Part shown: one piece after another, positions 14,622 through 27,066 of the stretch | Numbering within the stretch: position 1 is the first letter of the stretch | How the letters are laid out: the number at the start of each line of letters is the position of its first letter | Program-made: the position numbers and the translations under genes | Notes under the pieces: generated by a model | What the model saw: only the letters and a program-made list of their open reading frames with translations | Database searches by the model: none | What the model was told of the DNA's origin: nothing | Origin: Serinus canaria | Lineage: Eukaryota > Chordata > Aves > Passeriformes > Fringillidae | Direction: 5' to 3' | NCBI RefSeq assembly: GCF_022539315.1 | Contig: NC_066316.1 | Coordinates: 52,515,994-52,579,993 of the forward strand | DNA: 64,000 nucleotides

Positions 14622-14660
14622 GCATCCAGCTGGCACCTGTTTACAGTGCCAGCTGGATGC
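14622..14660. repeat. Perfect 15-bp inverted repeat (hairpin, 9-base loop)
   Basis: GCATCCAGCTGGCAC at 14,622-14,636 is the exact reverse complement of 14,646-14,660. The loop is CTGTTTACA. Confidence 0.95.
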
Positions 14661-15254
14661 TTTAAATCCGTTGTTCCCCTCAAGGTGTCTGGCCTCCTCC
14701 ATTTTCATCTTTCCTGTGAAGCTTACAAAAAACGAAGAGCTGGGACCCTGAAATTAGCACTTTACCCAGCAAATGTTTACCTAGAGAAACATTTATGATA
14801 TGTGAAGCAGATGAAATGCATTTAAAGTTGAACTTATTCTTTTTTGTGCTGTGGACTTCCCTGGAGTTATGCTTCCCACTCACACTAAGACTGTTCAGGG
14901 AAATTCCCTTTCTGCCTTCAGTGTCTTCCTGAATGATTATATTTCAAAATGTCTTCAAATTAAAGAGAGATTCTGGCTCTCTCATTTCCATTTGTTTCAA
15001 AGGATCTGCTCATCAGATAGCATCTGAACCAGAGACTGTATTACCAGGGTCTAAGTGGAGAAATCCAATCAGAAAAGTAGAGCTAGAGAAAAAGGAAAGC
15101 TGCCCATGGCTGAACTCCAGTGGGGAAGAGCAGTGGATATCAATGATTTCCTCAAGGTGAGCACAGAATTTATGCAAGTTGCTCTTCTGAAGTGAAAGCT
15201 TGTGCCCTTCATGTAGAAACATCAGATGGCTGATTTGAAACTCATTGATGAATG

Positions 15255-15465
15255 CTTAAGTGCTAGGTTCACTGAAAAGTTGTCAAGCACTCGAACAGGC
15301 TGCCCAGCGAGGCGGTGCAGTCCCCATCCCTGGAGGTAATTAAAAGATGTGTAGATGAGGGACTTGGGAACATGGTTTTGTGGTGGGCTTGGCAGCATCA
15401 GGTTAAGGCTTGGACTCAATGATCTAGAGGTATTTTCCAACCTCAATGATTCTGTGATTCTACAA
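15255..15465 (+). repeat. CR1 LINE, 3' end
   Basis: The stretch contains the standard CR1 tail: GAACAGGCTGCCCAG, CCCATCCCTGGAGGTAATTAA, TTGGACTCAATGATCTAGAGG, TTTTCCAACCTCAATGATTC, and TGATTCTGTGATTCT at the end. Only the last 200 bp are present, the usual 5'-truncated form. Confidence 0.9.
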
Positions 15466-18200
15466 AGAGTCAATTGACTGTTTTGATAAGGAAGAGTTAC
15501 TGTGTCACTATGTTATGAATATATGGAAAGGCTGGGTTCATGGTCCGAGGGTGGGCACGCTTGACTGACTGTGCTGTTGTTGATCTCACCATCAGCATGA
15601 TTATTATTGACCTTGCTTATTATAGCACAGGGCCTGGCCTCAGCCAAATCAGAGCACCTCAGGTGACACAGGGACCAGGTTTCTGCCTGGCACAACAGGT
15701 ACCCAAGGTCTGTGCAAGGAGAAGGTTCCCAGCTTTTCAAATGAAGAACCTGCTACTGGTTCCCCGGGAAATGTTTTTATAACCTAAGCATAACAGCCTG
15801 GAGAGTTGTGTCCTAAGCAAGCTCTCTGAAGTTAGGATGTGGGCAGATCCCCTGGGGGCAGTGACATGCCCATTGGCAGGTCCAGGTTGATGAGCCAGGT
15901 GCTGAGGACAAAGCTGCAACCACTTGACTGTGCTGCTACCCCCAGCCACCTATCCATATGTGAGTCTCCAGCAGGGCCAAAGTGGTACATTTGCTGAGGA
16001 AAAATAAGTGAGGTTTGTCTCTTCACAAAATGAAGGGAAGATTGAAACTGTTTTAAAAATGATTTCTGCATCATGAAAAGTTTAACTGAACATAAAATTC
16101 TTTCACTGAAAAAAATAGCATTTCTTCAGCTGAACAGCAGCTATTCAAAATGTGAGACAACTTCTTCCACTTCTTCCAATTTCAGGACCAAAGTTCCCAG
16201 CAGCCTGCCAAAAATAAGATTTTGAGCAGCTGTTCTTAAGAAATCAATCTCCTTTCAAGTTTCTTCTTCAAGCCAGCTCCAAAAATACTTGTTTGATTGG
16301 CTTGGCGCGGGTCAGAAGCGGAGTTGCAGATTTACCCAGCTCACGGGTGGTTGGCTCAGCATGGCTCCAAGCAGAGGCTGACTTTCACTTTCAGTTTGGC
16401 TTTGAGCTCACTCGTGCAGAAGGTAAACTTTGAGAAATCCCCAAACACAAAGCCCAGCCACAGTGCTACAATTAGTCAAGTCTAGGATTTTCCCATTGTC
16501 TGTTTATAACTGACTACAAGGTATCTTGGGGTTTTTTGTTATTTCCCAAGAAACACTTTAAACGGGGGGTTTCAGGGATTATTTTTAGATATATGAAAAG
16601 AAGAAAATATAAAAGATGTAAGAAAATCTATTTTACTTGATATTTGTGAGACATAATCAGTAGGGTTACTGCTATTAGCAAAGAGGAGATGGTGTCTCAT
16701 TGTTGGGTTTCTGGGGAGCTGTGATCCAAGGTCACCATGGGTCAAAACTTACAATTGTGGAAAACCTGGTTGGCTGACTGGCTGTAGTTAAATATTCCTG
16801 CTTGCCCGAGAAAGTGAGGAATTCTCTCTAGATGCATCTTGGGTTTTGTCCCTTTAGATGCTTATTCTTTTGCCATCCTGCAACCAGGCCTTGATTTTTG
16901 CAATGAAGCTCTGGAAGTGACACATCAGAGTCATGTTCTGAGCTGGAAGAAGGGCCAAGGGTGAGATCTGGCCTAGGTCTTACAGAACTGTGTGAACAAC
17001 ACTTTGAAGAGGTTGGTGAAAACTATGCTTAGATGAGGACTGTAGGATGAGGAAATATCTATCAGAAGAAACACATTCTTCTTTTTTCCTTAGGAAAACA
17101 GGTAACAGGAACACATAGGTTCATCCACAAGGCCAGGAAATAGTTCATTAAACCATCTAGTCTGGCTGCATGTCCACACTTGAATTTCATCTGGTTAGTC
17201 TTGGAGCCTACCCAGCCATCAATGTGTGATTTACTGTGATTCAAACTTTCACAATGGCTTATTGACAGCATGATTATTTTCACATTTTATTTTTCCCAGT
17301 TTGCACAGCTACCTCTTCTCCTAATACCAATTTCACCTACTTCCAAGAGCCCCATCTTGCAGTTGTTTCCCCTACAATAACACACCCACACATAACCCAA
17401 GTCATTTTCTGATCTTCCTTTTACTATGTTACCCAGGCTGATATCCTTCAGATTTGTTCTGCAGGGCTTTCTCAAACTCTTCCACAGTTTTTAAGGGATC
17501 TTTCTACAGTTTCATCAAGTTTTCAAATCCATTAAAAAACTCAGACACCAATGTGTCAGACATCCTTCAGCCCCACTGTTACAAACACTTTTCTAATTTA
17601 AAATTAATCTTCTTACGTCTGCTAATTGCTTTGTATATACCCAAAGGTCACATCAAGCTTTGAGTAAATAAAAGCTTCCTTACAAGTGGTTGTCTGAGTA
17701 ATAAATACCTGAAAGATGCTTTAAAACAAGTTACCTGTTCCAGTTTCCATCACCCACCTTAATTAAAGCAATATATGGACCATGGACACCCAGGGAATAA
17801 AAGAGCTATGCTGTTCCTTAGGAAAGCTGAGGCCAGGTGCCATGGGCCATGCAGACACTGGTGGACAGGTCTGTCCAGGGATGCTGTGGACCTTTGGCTG
17901 CAGGAGAGGTGGGGACAGCTTTCCCATGACTCTGGGAATGCCAGGACCCCTAAAAACTTTACACCTGCAGTCTCAAGGAAACCCAAATTCACACCCTAGC
18001 AGAATAATGTTGATAAAACTCCTGTATACACCTACAGAGTGTAGAGATTCACTCACAGAGTAGACAAGTCCTTTTGACTAAGAGCATTTTTAAGGGCTTG
18101 CACACAATGGGTGCACAGTGAGGACAGGATTAAGGCATTCTCCTGGATGAGTTCTGTGGAATCAGACAGTACAAGAGACTTAAAAATACAATAGTTGACT

Positions 18201-18226
18201 ATATATATATATATATATATATATAT
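18201..18226. repeat. (AT)n microsatellite
   Basis: Thirteen uninterrupted AT units. Confidence 0.98.
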
Positions 18227-18700
18227 TCTGTTTATATTGTTTGCTAGGAAATAGATGCAATGGGTTTGGCAAAAAATCCCTCCTCCTAGCCAGAGGTGGG
18301 CAACTCAGGAAGACTCTATTTTGCCATTCTAGTAAGTGGAATGTTGCTTTTATGGCTGTGACAGATTTAAAATTAAATAGTCCATCCACCCATAAGTGTT
18401 GCACGGGAAGCACCAAGTCATACTTTATCCTCCCCCGGGAGCTCCTCAAGTCCTTGGCTTTTCACTGGATGCTTGAAATCTAAGCAACTGCTATTTTTTT
18501 CATGTGCCAAAACCAGCAGCATTTCCTCAGGCCACACTTTTATGGAATGAATTAATTTCCATGCCCATGTCCCTTCTGTTATGAATCCACCAATATATGT
18601 GGAGCAGTGGAACTCCTGTGACTGCACCCCAGCCCTGGTTCCTTCAGTGCCTAGGTTTCAAAAGGTCTAATTGTAGGCTGGGGGCCTGCCACTTAGTTTT

Positions 18701-18714
18701 CCAGTAGGGGACAG
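18701..18714 (+). promoter_or_regulatory. CTCF-like motif
   Basis: CCAGTAGGGGACAG matches 13 of 14 core positions; position 11 is A instead of G. Confidence 0.3.
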
Positions 18715-21700
18715 TAGGAAGTGACTGCTGCCTGGGATGAAAGAGAAGAGGATGGGGTTTGAGACTCTAACAGAGTGTTGCCACATAAAACCCAAACACC
18801 TGGTCCTGTCTACAGTACACTAGAGCCCTCCATTGGCTTGGGTGCCCTACAGACACCCGTGCTTGCCCTGAATGGACGAAAGGACATTCACCCCTGCAAG
18901 CTGAGGGTCCCTCCATGGCTGCAAATCCTCAAGTGAACTGGGCTGAGACCAACTCAGGATCTTTTGCCTTTCAGTCTGCCCTCTCTCATGCAGGGTTAAG
19001 AAGGGCAAATGTATTTTCTCTCTCATTGACATCTGGTTCCCATATCAGGTAACACTCAAATCTTCAGGGACCTCAAAGAGAGCAGAATCAGAGTGAGACA
19101 CTGTGTGAAGCACAGCTCCAAGGCATAAGAAGGTTCTCCTTCAGCAGCCAGCTGCTGTTTCATCTGCCTGTTGCCTGCCTAGCTCCCTCTTCCTCTGCAG
19201 GGCAGGTGACATGGTGACGTGTGGAATGAAAAACACAGATGATGCTCCACTAATCCCCTTCTCTCGTGCAACAAGAGCACACCCACATACACACTGCTTC
19301 CTCCCCAGCCCTTGCTTGCTGTGCCAGCTGAGTGCTAGCAGGGAGCTCAGGACTGCCAAGAACTGCAAAGGTTTTGCTGCTATGGTTGACATTTAACTAT
19401 TAACCAATTTTGTGGAGACTGAAGGGAAAGATGCTGTTTGTGGGAGGTGATGTGTAGAAAGGAGAAAGAGTGGGAGTAGCAAGTGTCATCCAGTAAGAGC
19501 TGTCTGAGCATGTTTACACATTTTGACCTTGGCTGTCTTACAGACAGAGCCCTTCTGGGTCCCTCAGCCAGGTGAGGCTACAGGCACCCATGTGTGGCTA
19601 AACCTGGGAGCTAAGTATTCCTGGGGCTGGTTAACAGGAGACTGCCTGGCAGTAGAGGCATTGCATAACTGTGTGACTGAACTTAAAAACCCTGCCAAAT
19701 GTGAGACCACAGGCAGAGAGTGGGAGGAAACCCTCTGGTTCCACTCTTGCTGGTGACATCGTGGCACAATTCGAAGTTGATCTCCAAACAAACTTGGAGA
19801 CACCTCACCCTGATGAGATGAGACTTGCCTGGCCCTCCCAGCTTCAACAAACACCAAAGACTCCCAAAGGGAACAGGCACTGCTTCAGGCACACCTGAGC
19901 AAGGGAAGGATCAATGTCATGTGGCTCAACTCAGCCCTGGGGCTTCTCACAGCAGTGAGATGGCCCTGCAGCCCATTGTCTTTCCTGATCTCAAAGGTAG
20001 GTACCCATTGCCACTGTCATAAGTGGGCTGCACAGGGACGTGCCAAGTGCCTTTGCAGTGGGGTAACAACAGGATTCAGCTCTCATCTGCTTTTCATTCA
20101 CCCATTATTCTCAGTATTCCGCCCTGGGAGGATGCTGAGGAGGACAACAAAGTGAATTGTCTCTGGGCATGCAGGAAATCATGTGGGACTGGAAGTAATG
20201 TGGAAAAGGAAAATTCCAAGTTTTCCTAAGCCTGAAACATTTAGTCTGGCTTTGCTTTGGTTTTAGCTTGGGATCCCACCTAGGTCAGCTCAGGGCACTG
20301 GAGTGAATCTATGCAGATTGGCAATGTCCTTTCATTGCTGGAAGTGGAGAAGGGAGCTAAAGAGACCAGGGCTGCACTGCTGGCACAGCTGGGCCCTGCC
20401 CACACCCTGGGCTCAGGGCAGAGGGTGTTTCTTCACAGTGTCCTCACCTGATGACCGGGGAGATGCTAAACACTGACCATGGCAATACTGGCACGAGCCT
20501 GGTTCTGTGGTGACCTGGCATGGGGCAGTCCACATTTTTGCTATCCAAGGCTATCACCCTGCCAAGCAAAGGAGACCTTATCCAATCTGCCTGCTGGGGC
20601 GGTCCAGCTTGTGCCAGTTTCCAGATGGTGTCAAGATGCTGCTGGCAAGGGCTGGCTGGCCTGGGTGAAGCTGTGCTGGCAACCCCTGAGCAATTTCTGA
20701 GAAGGACAATCCTGTTTAAATGATGGGGAAAGGCCTTGACAACAACGTGTTTGCTAGCAGAGCAGGTGCCCCAGTGAGCCCCAGGAGACCTCTGGAGCTG
20801 CCTCATGCGGCAGAGGATGGGAGGGTCCTGGAGGGGAGGCTCTGGAGTGCCCACGGTGCCAGTGGTCTGCATGTCCGGCACACTGCTGGCTGTGCTGGCC
20901 AGCTTGCAGCAGCAGCATAGGGGAGATGGCAGGTGTGAGTGTCAGCCTGGGGACGCCCACAGCATGTTTCCTTTCCAGCAGCAGACAGGATGTTAGCTGT
21001 CATGGGTGTTAATTAGCCTGCAACGCGATGCTCCCGATTTCCATCAGTGTGTCTTTCGGTTTGAGGCTCTCTTCTCATACCCAGTTTTAAGAGGGTCCAC
21101 AGCACTGAAGCCCCAATCCCTCTGAGGTCTTCTCTAGGTGCAATTTTTTAAAATAGTGATGAAGAACCCTGTATTCTACCAGCATCCCATGAGTACCACT
21201 GGCCATTTATGGAGTTTTTCCAGAGGTCTGCAGTGCTGATGGACTCAGCTAAGTCCTAGGCAACATTGCACATGCTGCTGCACATTCCTTGTGGTATGTA
21301 GATAGGAATAGCTCTGTGTGTGCAGAAAGGTCATGAAAACCTCAGAGTTTCATTTAGAAGTAAAATGAAATTATTAGCTGTTTAGAGATAAGCTGGTTAT
21401 GACTGAGGCTTGGACACATAATGAAAGTTTTACTGTTTTAAAAAGATGTATTGGTGGAAGTACAGATTCTGCCCTGCATGGAGCAGCTGTTCAGGTCAGC
21501 ATCTGCCCAGAAGCTGGGTGTGGCTTGTCACTGGCCACCTCATGAGCACTCTGCTCCCCCCAGTCTGCAAGTGGAACAGAGCAAGTGCTCCCAAGTTCAT
21601 CTCCAGTGGGAGGTCTCCAGCTTATTTCAAGCCCCATCATGCAGCACTGTAATACAGAAATAGCAGGACTGGTACCAGAGCACCCAGCAGCCTTTGCTGC

Positions 21701-22632
21701 TGTTTATAACCCCCAGACACGGAATGGTGTTAAGTGGGAACAGGGCAGTAACACCTGAAGAACCTCCAGTCTTTTTAAAGCTGCATGGATGGTTTTATGG
21801 TCCACTGCAAGTGGTACACCTCTGGTCACATGGCAATGTGGGCTCTGCAGGCCATCCTGCTGCCGGCTGATCCCTGGTGGGACATGCTCCCAGTTCACCC
21901 CACTGAACTCTTCTGATCAGAACCCACTGGCACTGCTCCTGGAGTCACTATGTTTGTGGCAACATCAGCCACTGTTGGGGCAATGTCGTTTAAAAACATA
22001 TTTGCTTCCCATGTTTTTGGAGTTTATTGAATACATTTGGGTTGCAGCTTTCGTGAAATTGTAATTTATCAAAAGCACAATGAAGAATCACAAGCCAAGT
22101 TTCTAAAGCTCACATTTAAGTTAGGTCATAGATAGAATAAAAGTTTAAAGATCTCTACCAACAACAATGACATATTTTTCCCAATGAGAAACTTTTTAGT
22201 CTGGATGATATTTTCAGTATTACTTTTTTTCAACACAAATGTAACTTTTCCAAAGAAAGCAGACATGCTCTATAATAATGTTAGCCAGCCTCCAAGTTTC
22301 TCAGCAGTACAATTTCTATGAATTGTTTTGAACCAACCCACACAAGAAGCTGGACACATTATTCTGTGTTTATTAATAGGTCTGCTTTCACAAAACTCAT
22401 TCTCAAGGAAATTGCTCTTAATAAATATGAAGTACTTTCACATATTGCTTGTATTATAAAAAGAGTGGGATCCTGCATGGATCAGAGCCCTGTTATGCTA
22501 AGGGTTAATAATAAGACAAATCTTACCCTGAAAAAGCCTCATCTTTTGAGTTTGCTCCAGGTTTCTGAAGTCCTTGAATGTCTTATACCTACCTCCAAAT
22601 TAATCATCCCCATCTCTCTGTTGAGTTCTTAA

Positions 22633-22812
22633 CCTCTCCATTCCTCACAATATTGTTATCCTTATGAGGCAAGGCGGCATTATTAACCCTGTGTTATAGA
22701 TGGGGACTTGTGGTGCAGAGGTGAAATGTCATGCTGAAGGTTGTCTGAGCCAGAGCAGGGGGTGGATGCCCACTCTTCCCCTAAAAGCAGCACCCTGATT
22801 GCTATGCTTCCA
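22633..22812 (+). repeat. MIR-like ancient SINE
   Basis: The segment runs CCTCACAATATTGTTATCC, TTATGAGGCAAGGCGGCATTA, TTAACCCTGTGTTATAGATG, GGTGCAGAGGTGAAATG and then a diverged right part ending ...TTGCTATGCTTCC. This follows the central and 3' order of the MIR/CORE-SINE family (CCTCACAACAACCC, TATGAGGTAGG, ATTATCCCC, TTTACAGATG, GGCACAGAGAGGTTAAGT). Recognisable copies are uncommon in birds, which fits the strong decay. Confidence 0.6.
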
Positions 22813-25800
22813 TTCAGCTGGTCCTGTGATAGTATTACATTTTTGTTCATTAATTTCCCATTGGTCAGTCTATGAAAGGAAACTCACAGTATGTTATCAG
22901 CTGGTTACAAAAGGGAGCTAAAACATTTAGCTACTATAAGTGCACAAAGGGTGAAAAATAAAGTTACTAAAACTGAATGAAGAGGAAAAGTGAAGGGCAG
23001 GAGCAGTATAGCTGCCAAGGAGTCGTGGGAGGGTATGGAAAGGAAATTGAAGCTTCAAGCTGACCAATAAAACTCCGTGGGGTTACCAGCAACCTCACTG
23101 ATTTCACCTTCAGAGACTGTGTTTGGCAGGAACCTTCACTTGACACATTGACACCTGCCCACTTCAGTTCTGTGGCCGGCCAGAAACCTTCCTACCTCCC
23201 TTAACCACAGCCTTCCACACTGGGGTCTCTGCTGTCAGCCCCCAGACTCGGCATGACTCACCCCCTCTGCATCTCTGCAGCCATTTGCCTGAGCTTTCTC
23301 AGCTTGTCATGGCAAAAATAAAAAGGCAAATAAATGGGGTTGCATGATGACAGATATCAGATCTTCAGTTTTGGGACGGAATCCAGAATCTCTGTAGGGG
23401 AGTTCAGCACATGCTGTGCCTTCCTGCTTTAGATCTGGCTGCCTGGGCAGGAAAAGGAGCAAGGGTAACACAGAAAAGACTACACAGAGCACAAGTTCCC
23501 CCACTTCTTTCAGTGTGAAGAACCCCCCAAAATGATATTTTTCTCCACAAGGAAATGCAGTGCTAGCTTAATTATCAGGCTGGAAATCAAGAGAGTCATT
23601 AGTTAAATTACTTTCCCAAATGTCACACTAAGGGCTGCAGATAAGACTTGCTTCAGTCTCCTGAAAGACAGTTGAGTGTTGTCTTCAGTACACTGCTCCT
23701 CTCAGCTCCTGCAACTGCATCTGCAGTCATGGCAAGGTTTAGTCTGGGTCCACTGACACCTCCAACATGACATCAGTGGAAATCTCAGTGAAAACCCTGT
23801 AGGGTAGGATTCCTGTCCCCATGAATATTTGAAGAGGATGCACATTAATTAATGTCTTCCCTGTCAGGAGTGGGCAATGAAGTTAGCAGCAAATGAGCAA
23901 TAGGCAAACTCAGCCTCAGAAGTACACAAGATGTCTGACACAAAATAAACATCAATTCTCAGAAAATATCCACTAGACATCACAAAGAATAAGTTTCTTT
24001 AGGGTCTCAGTTTGTTAAGGAGGCTGTTTCCTTTAAAGCAAAAGGTTTGCCTTACTGCCTGAAGTTAGTCATTGGTAATTTTCCAACATAAATCCAAAGG
24101 ATTTATGAAAGGCCTGTTGGTTAATAACCAGAAAGTAAGCACAGGATTATGCTTATGTTACCTTTTCATAATGCTACTGATAATTTCTCAATAGGTTCAG
24201 AAATCAGACACTTAAGTGACTTTTATCTCATGAGCCAACTCTTCATGCAATGCCTGGGTCTGCACTGGTTGATTAGAATATAACCTGCATGCTATTGCAA
24301 TAAGGAATTGGTTTGAGGGCTGGATGATACCAGCTTCCAAACCATTGAACCTCCAGGATTAATAAATGTATCAATTTTCTGGAAATTACTAATGGTTCAG
24401 TCCTAACAATCACCTGCATTAGCCCAGTCTAGTTGTGAAATTCTGAAAGGGAAAGAAAAAAAATCACATTTAGACTGAGAACAGTCAGGACTGGACAGTT
24501 CACAGTTTGGCAACCAATTCACAAAGGCTATTGCTGCCATGTGAAATTCATCCTCACTCTATAGTGGCTGTGCAGGACAGTGTTCCAGTAAGTGCTCCAT
24601 GGCATATGCATAGCTTACTGCCTGCCTACAGAAAAAAAAATCAAGGAATATTTCATCTGTGACTGCTCTCCATCCTGAAAGGTGACAGCTTCATGAAGGT
24701 GGGTTACTTGTAACAATTCCACCTTCCTGCTGTGAAGTGTAATAGAGGCTTTTCTCTTTATGCTTCTATAGGTACTGGGGCTTTAGACCATGTCTGCAGA
24801 CAGCAAGTCTGGAGTGTTGTCCAAGATAGCAGCATTTTTTGAGACACAATTGACATTTTTTGTTCCAAGACTGATTAGATTGTGCTGATCAAAGACACTC
24901 AAAACATCACTTTCCACAGGGCTTTGTGAGCCTTTTCCATTGCTTCACGTCACAGTGAAGCCACCAGTGGCTTGGTCACGAGGCTGTGAGGTCTCAGGAA
25001 GGGACTGTGTGTGCAGCACAAAGGAAGCTTGGTCTGACCTGACTTTCACAACTTTCTTCTGCACCTCAGAGGTTTTGTGTGTTCATTGACTCTGTATTCA
25101 GTAGAAATGATACTTCATTTTATAAGATGAGCTGATTCAAGGCCTTGACAGCCATTAGTGCTGTGAGGCAGGTGCTGATGAATAAACTGGGGCTCTGTCC
25201 AGGCTACTAGGATTAGCACAGCTACAGGGATAGGCTAAGCAGGCAGCCACCCACAGGAGGAAAGAGTGTGAAAACCATCACAGCTCTCCTGCCCACGCTG
25301 CCTGGAGAGCAAGGCTCAGGACAGAGGGAGGTGGCAGCTACTGCTGAACCACCGCTTGGAGGAGCAAAATTAAGGGCTGGCACGAGCTGTAAATTAGCTG
25401 ATGGCTCCAGCAACAATGTGGATTAGACCACTGAGAATGCTCTGCAGGAGCTCTTGGTAAATGCTGCCTCCTGCAGAAATGAGAGGGAGGGCCCATACTA
25501 AGCATGAAGTGGGGATGAGGCACTGGGACAACTTTCCTGCCCAGCACACTCTGTTTTCATAGACAGATGTCCAAAAACCAAAGCCAGAGGCTGAAGGATG
25601 GAGGAACTCAGGGCTGGACAAGAGGCACAATTACCCCTTCAGCTGATCACCCCAATCCCCAGCTAACACAGGGATGCTGCTGTCTCCTTCCTACAGCGAC
25701 TTTAACAGCCCCTTTTTCCTGCAGGTGTCTGGAGTTTGTAGCTGTTGTGGGGAGGAGGGTAGGGTGGGGTGTGTGATAGTATTTTTCTCTCATAACTCCT

Positions 25801-26977
25801 ACCAAATTATGGTATCAACGAAAACAGAGCAGTGAGTCCTAGGCACTCGTTCAGTATTTGAGTTCCTCCGGTCCTCCTGGGCTGTAGGATGGGCTCTGAG
25901 ATGGAGCCATATGGCAAGCCAGGAGGTGTCACACAGAGCCACTTCACAGACTTCAATCAGGAATGTTTCCAGCAAAAGAAAAATGTGTTAAACTCAGCCA
26001 TTCTCACAGTCTGACAGGTCCTGATGTTCATGTCAAGAAATGAATGCAAAAAAATGTGCTCTCTCTGAAGAGTGACATAACTGCTAAATAATTAATAAGA
26101 GCTCACACAGCACACCTTGTCCCTTCCCCATGCAAGGAATGCTCAAGGCCTTGAATTTTTGAAAAATGAAACCCCAAGATATTGGCACCCTTTCTGCCTT
26201 TCCCCTGGAAGATTTTTTTGTAACACATAATGAGCCCACTTGCAACATCACCATGCCCAGTTAGCAGAGTTGTTTGACTGACTGCACTGGGTTTATTCGA
26301 GGGGAAACCAGGGCACTGAAGTGAAATAGCTGCAGTTCAAATAACAGTGTTCTGCTCATTGGAAATAGTTTAACCAAGGAAGAAGGCACTGCCACTACCA
26401 TCACTCATTGATTTGTGGAGGTAAGTTGTGACCTGTAGTGAAATGAGGCAATAAATGCCATCACAACCAACTCTTCTGCCTGTTTTGAAGGCTTTGCTAT
26501 CCAAAAGAAAGAAAAACGAGGAAAACAAAGAATCAGTGTGCACCAATGAGAAACTGCCAATGGGGACTTCTCAACAGCACTAGCAGAAACTAGTGATAGC
26601 AATATGAACAAGGAGCCAGCATTGGCAACCCTTGGCATGGGGTGGGAGAGATGGAGGGAAGAGGCTTATCTCCTGCTGGGCTTGCACAGGCCTGGTGGGA
26701 GGTCAAGAAGAGCAGCTGGATGCAATGCCAGCAAGTGCAGTTCCCAGCACCTCTCCCATCCATCCCATCTACACCAGCAGCCCTCACTGCTGGAGCCACA
26801 ACTCTGCCAGCTCAGCCACCCAGGCACCACAGGTACGCTCCCACACCTGCCACTCGCCGGGGGCCCTCTAGTGCAGGACACTGACAGCAGAGCCCCATGA
26901 CACATGCATGGGCAAGCCAAGGTGTATCACCTTGCTCCTGGGCATCAAACACCTGTGCAGCCACTCATTGTACGTAC

Positions 26978-27066
26978 CTGGCTGAAGGTAGCCATGGCTT
27001 GCTCAAACCTTTGCTGAATAAGAGCGATGGTGCTGAACACCGGCGGGAAGGGACAGTCTTGAGGGG
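26978..27066 (-). CDS. Second coding exon of the ARHGAP20-like gene (N-terminal RR-x-SAPSL segment)
   Basis: On the minus strand a good acceptor (TTTTTGTTTTCAG) precedes an 89-nt open block that ends at a near-perfect donor, CAG|GTACGTA. Read in phase 0, as the first exon requires, it encodes a peptide beginning PLKTVPSRRCSAPSLLFSKG. From memory, this resembles the basic and serine-rich stretch before the PH domain of vertebrate ARHGAP20 (K-T-x3-R-R-x-S-A-P-S-L, then a K-x-L-x-K spacing). I count about half the residues identical over some 23 positions, which suggests a paralogue or fast-evolving family member rather than a tightly conserved orthologue. The exon ends in phase 2, so the next exon must supply one base. 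I found no PH-domain exon further left, so intron 2 probably runs past position 1. A second frame across the block is also open (PQDCPFPP...) but does not fit the phase of exon 1. Confidence 0.55.

Larger units (their letters stand above)
1..26977 (-). other. Intron 2 of the ARHGAP20-like gene (runs off the left edge); no exon found
   Basis: No PH, Ras-association or RhoGAP coding block was recognised on either strand, so I read this 27-kb stretch as intron downstream of exon 2 on the minus strand. It is AT-rich with short, scattered frames that look like noise. Recognisable items are listed separately: a perfect hairpin at 526-565, an inverted repeat at 8,391-8,470, (CA)n at 10,982, an antisense CR1-like copy at 12,523, A-rich DNA at 13,390-13,556, a hairpin at 14,622, a CR1 end at 15,255, (AT)n at 18,201, a CTCF-like site at 18,701 and a MIR-like SINE at 22,633. 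Local GC-rich patches at 20,400-21,000 and 26,600-26,900 carry open frames in several phases but no splice-bounded exon that I could defend. Confidence 0.35.

Noticed and set aside
20444..20881. 145-codon minus-strand frame in a GC-rich patch
   Set aside because: Overlapping open frames on the other strand and no recognisable motif or exon boundary.
26978..27066. Alternative reading of exon 2 in the frame giving PQDCPFPPVFSTIALIQQRF
   Set aside because: It is open and looks helical, but it needs one extra base from exon 1, while the only good donor in the CpG island leaves phase 0. The other frame has the ARHGAP20-like motif.
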